Assembly: GCA_019115725.1 (NCBI GenBank)
Contig: DXCY01000071.1
Location: forward strand, 1-6,852
Length of the DNA stretch: 6,852 nucleotides
Origin: Candidatus Luteimonas excrementigallinarum
GTDB lineage: Bacteria > Pseudomonadota > Gammaproteobacteria > Xanthomonadales > Xanthomonadaceae
Direction: 5' to 3'
A program made the position numbers and the translations under genes. Shown one piece after another: positions 5,497 through 6,852 of the stretch. The notes under the pieces were generated by a model. It made no database searches. It had not been told where the DNA came from and worked only from the letters and a program-made list of their open reading frames with translations. Position 1 is the stretch's first letter. Every line of letters begins with the position of its first letter.

Positions 5497-6852
5497 ATGG
5501 TTGATCACACCCGCCCGCCGCTGACCCGCCTGCTCTCCTCCATCGCCCTGGTGCTCGCGCTGGCACCGCTCCCCGCGATCGCGCAGTCGGCCGACCTGAC
5601 CACCCACGCCGAGCGCACCGGCTATGTGGAGACCGGCCGCTACGATGAAGTGCAGCAGCTGTGCGAAGCCTTTGCCGCCGCCCATCCCGACGCCGTGCGC
5701 TGCTTCAACTACGGCACCAGCCCGGAAGGCCGGCCGCTGCAGGCGCTGGCGATCACCCGCAGCGGTGCGTTCGAGCCTGAAGAAGCACGGCAGCGCGGCC
5801 TGCCGGTGGTACTGATCCAGGGCGGGATCCATCCCGGCGAGGCGGACGGCAAGGACGCCGGCTTCCTGGCGCTGCGCCAGATCCTGGTCGACGAGGCCGC
5901 CGCTGGCAGCCTGGACAACCTGGTCTGGCTGTTCGTACCGGTCTTCAACGTGGACGGCCACGAGCGCTTCGAAGCCTGGAACCGGCCCAACCAGCGCGGC
6001 CCGCGCGAATCCGGCTGGCGCGCCACCGCGCAGAACCTCAACCTCAACCGCGATTACGCCAAGGCCGACGCGCCGGAGATGCAGGCCATGCTCCGCCTCA
6101 TCGAGGCCTGGGATCCGCTGCTGCAGGTGGACCTGCACGCCACCAACGGCGCCCAGTTCGAACACGACATCGCCATCCAGATGGAGCCGCTGCATGCCGG
6201 TGACGAACAGCTGCGCCACATCGGCCTCGCGCTTCGCGACGGGGTGATCAACGACCTGGCACGACAGGGCAGCCTGCCCCTGCCCTTCTATCCCTCGCTG
6301 GCCGAATACGACAACCCGGCCTCCGGTTTCGTTGCCAATGTGTACCCGCCGCGTTTTTCCACCGGCTATTTCTGGCTGCGCAACCGCTTCTCCATGCTGG
6401 TCGAAACGCATTCATGGAAGGAGTACCCGGTGCGCGTGGCGCTGACCAGGAACCTCATCGTCTCGGTGCTTGAGCATCTGGCGCAGCATGGCGGCAACTG
6501 GCTGCAGGCAGCCCACGCCGCCGATGCGCGCGCGACGCAGCTGGCCGGGCAGCCCGTACCGCTGGAGTACGAGGCCACTGAAGCGGCCCGCACCATCGAC
6601 TTCCGCGGCTACGCCTGGACCCGCGAGCCCTCGCCGATTTCCGGCGCGCCAGCGACCCGCTACGACGAAACCACGCCCGAGGTCTGGCAGGTTCCGCTGC
6701 GCGACGAACTGGCGCCCTCCCACACCGTGACCGCGCCTCAGGGCGGCTACGTGGTACCCGCTGCCCACGCCGACTGGGTGGGCAGGCACCTGGCCCTGCA
6801 CGGGCTGCAGTTCAGCGTGCTTGAGCAGGCCCGCCCCGGCGCGCCGCTGGAC
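5497..6852 (+). CDS. Secreted M14 family zinc carboxypeptidase (3' end beyond window)
   Basis: 452 codons are present and the frame is still open at the right edge. Residues 1-29 form a Sec signal peptide (basic MVDHTRPPLTR, hydrophobic core 12-25, cleavage expected after AIA29), so the enzyme should be periplasmic or secreted. The metallocarboxypeptidase fold spans about 45-320. Zinc ligands His112 and Glu115 lie in GGIHPGE, with the third ligand His214 in VDLHATNG. The substrate-binding Asn184-Arg185 lies in NLNLNRDY, and the general base Glu303 in MLVETHSWKE. The active site is complete. Residues after about 330 form a further C-terminal region of unknown role. It would remove residues from the C-terminus of peptides, but substrate preference cannot be read from this sequence. 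ATG 5497 is preferred because the signal peptide follows at once. In-frame ATGs at 5440 and 5407 would put about 19-30 extra residues ahead of the signal peptide. No good Shine-Dalgarno is seen for any of them. Confidence 0.93.
   Translation, partial: MVDHTRPPLTRLLSSIALVLALAPLPAIAQSADLTTHAERTGYVETGRYDEVQQLCEAFAAAHPDAVRCFNYGTSPEGRPLQALAITRSGAFEPEEARQRGLPVVLIQGGIHPGEADGKDAGFLALRQILVDEAAAGSLDNLVWLFVPVFNVDGHERFEAWNRPNQRGPRESGWRATAQNLNLNRDYAKADAPEMQAMLRLIEAWDPLLQVDLHATNGAQFEHDIAIQMEPLHAGDEQLRHIGLALRDGVINDLARQGSLPLPFYPSLAEYDNPASGFVANVYPPRFSTGYFWLRNRFSMLVETHSWKEYPVRVALTRNLIVSVLEHLAQHGGNWLQAAHAADARATQLAGQPVPLEYEATEAARTIDFRGYAWTREPSPISGAPATRYDETTPEVWQVPLRDELAPSHTVTAPQGGYVVPAAHADWVGRHLALHGLQFSVLEQARPGAPLD

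Noticed and set aside
5299..6411. Long minus-strand open frame continuous with rhomboid, giving 371 extra N-terminal residues
   Set aside because: It lies antisense to the well-supported M14 peptidase, has no recognisable domain, and the rhomboid fold starts cleanly at 5298.

Overview
This is GC-rich chromosomal DNA that reads as ordinary housekeeping and accessory genes of a gammaproteobacterium. The order Xanthomonadales/Lysobacterales (Stenotrophomonas, Pseudoxanthomonas, Luteimonas or Lysobacter type) is my best inference. It rests on high GC with long spurious open frames on both strands, and on the general look of the proteins. No rRNA or other taxonomic marker is present, so the genus cannot be fixed.

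Layout, left to right. Bases 1-198 hold no certain gene: an open but unanchored frame enters from the left edge, and an 11-bp-stem hairpin lies inside it. A SIRT4-like class II sirtuin (199-1071, +) converges, with only 9 bp between the stop codons, on a cyclopropane-fatty-acyl-phospholipid synthase (1081-2202, -). Upstream of that on the same strand are a secreted lipoprotein with an RsiV-like DUF3298 C-terminus (2326-3192, -) and a 69-residue cold-shock protein (3352-3561, -), which has its own UUCG-loop terminator. Next come a 289-bp leader/intergenic stretch, a strongly basic Lys/Ala-rich histone-H1-like protein (3851-4564, -) and a short rhomboid intramembrane protease (4687-5298, -). A 198-bp divergent region containing a hairpin and a four-copy 11-bp tandem repeat separates the rhomboid gene from a secreted M14 zinc carboxypeptidase (5497 to beyond the right edge, +).

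The five minus-strand genes are separated by gaps of about 120-290 bp and by at least one strong terminator, so they look like mostly independent transcription units rather than one operon. Themes are membrane and envelope maintenance (Cfa, lipoprotein, rhomboid, periplasmic peptidase) and nucleic-acid binding (cold-shock protein, H1-like basic protein). No mobile element, CRISPR array, tRNA or defence cassette was seen. I do not see a clear new multi-gene system. The points most worth checking are the SD-overlapping alternative hairpins ahead of the H1-like gene, the 11-bp-phased repeat in the divergent promoter region, the orphan DUF3298 lipoprotein and the SIRT4-type sirtuin.
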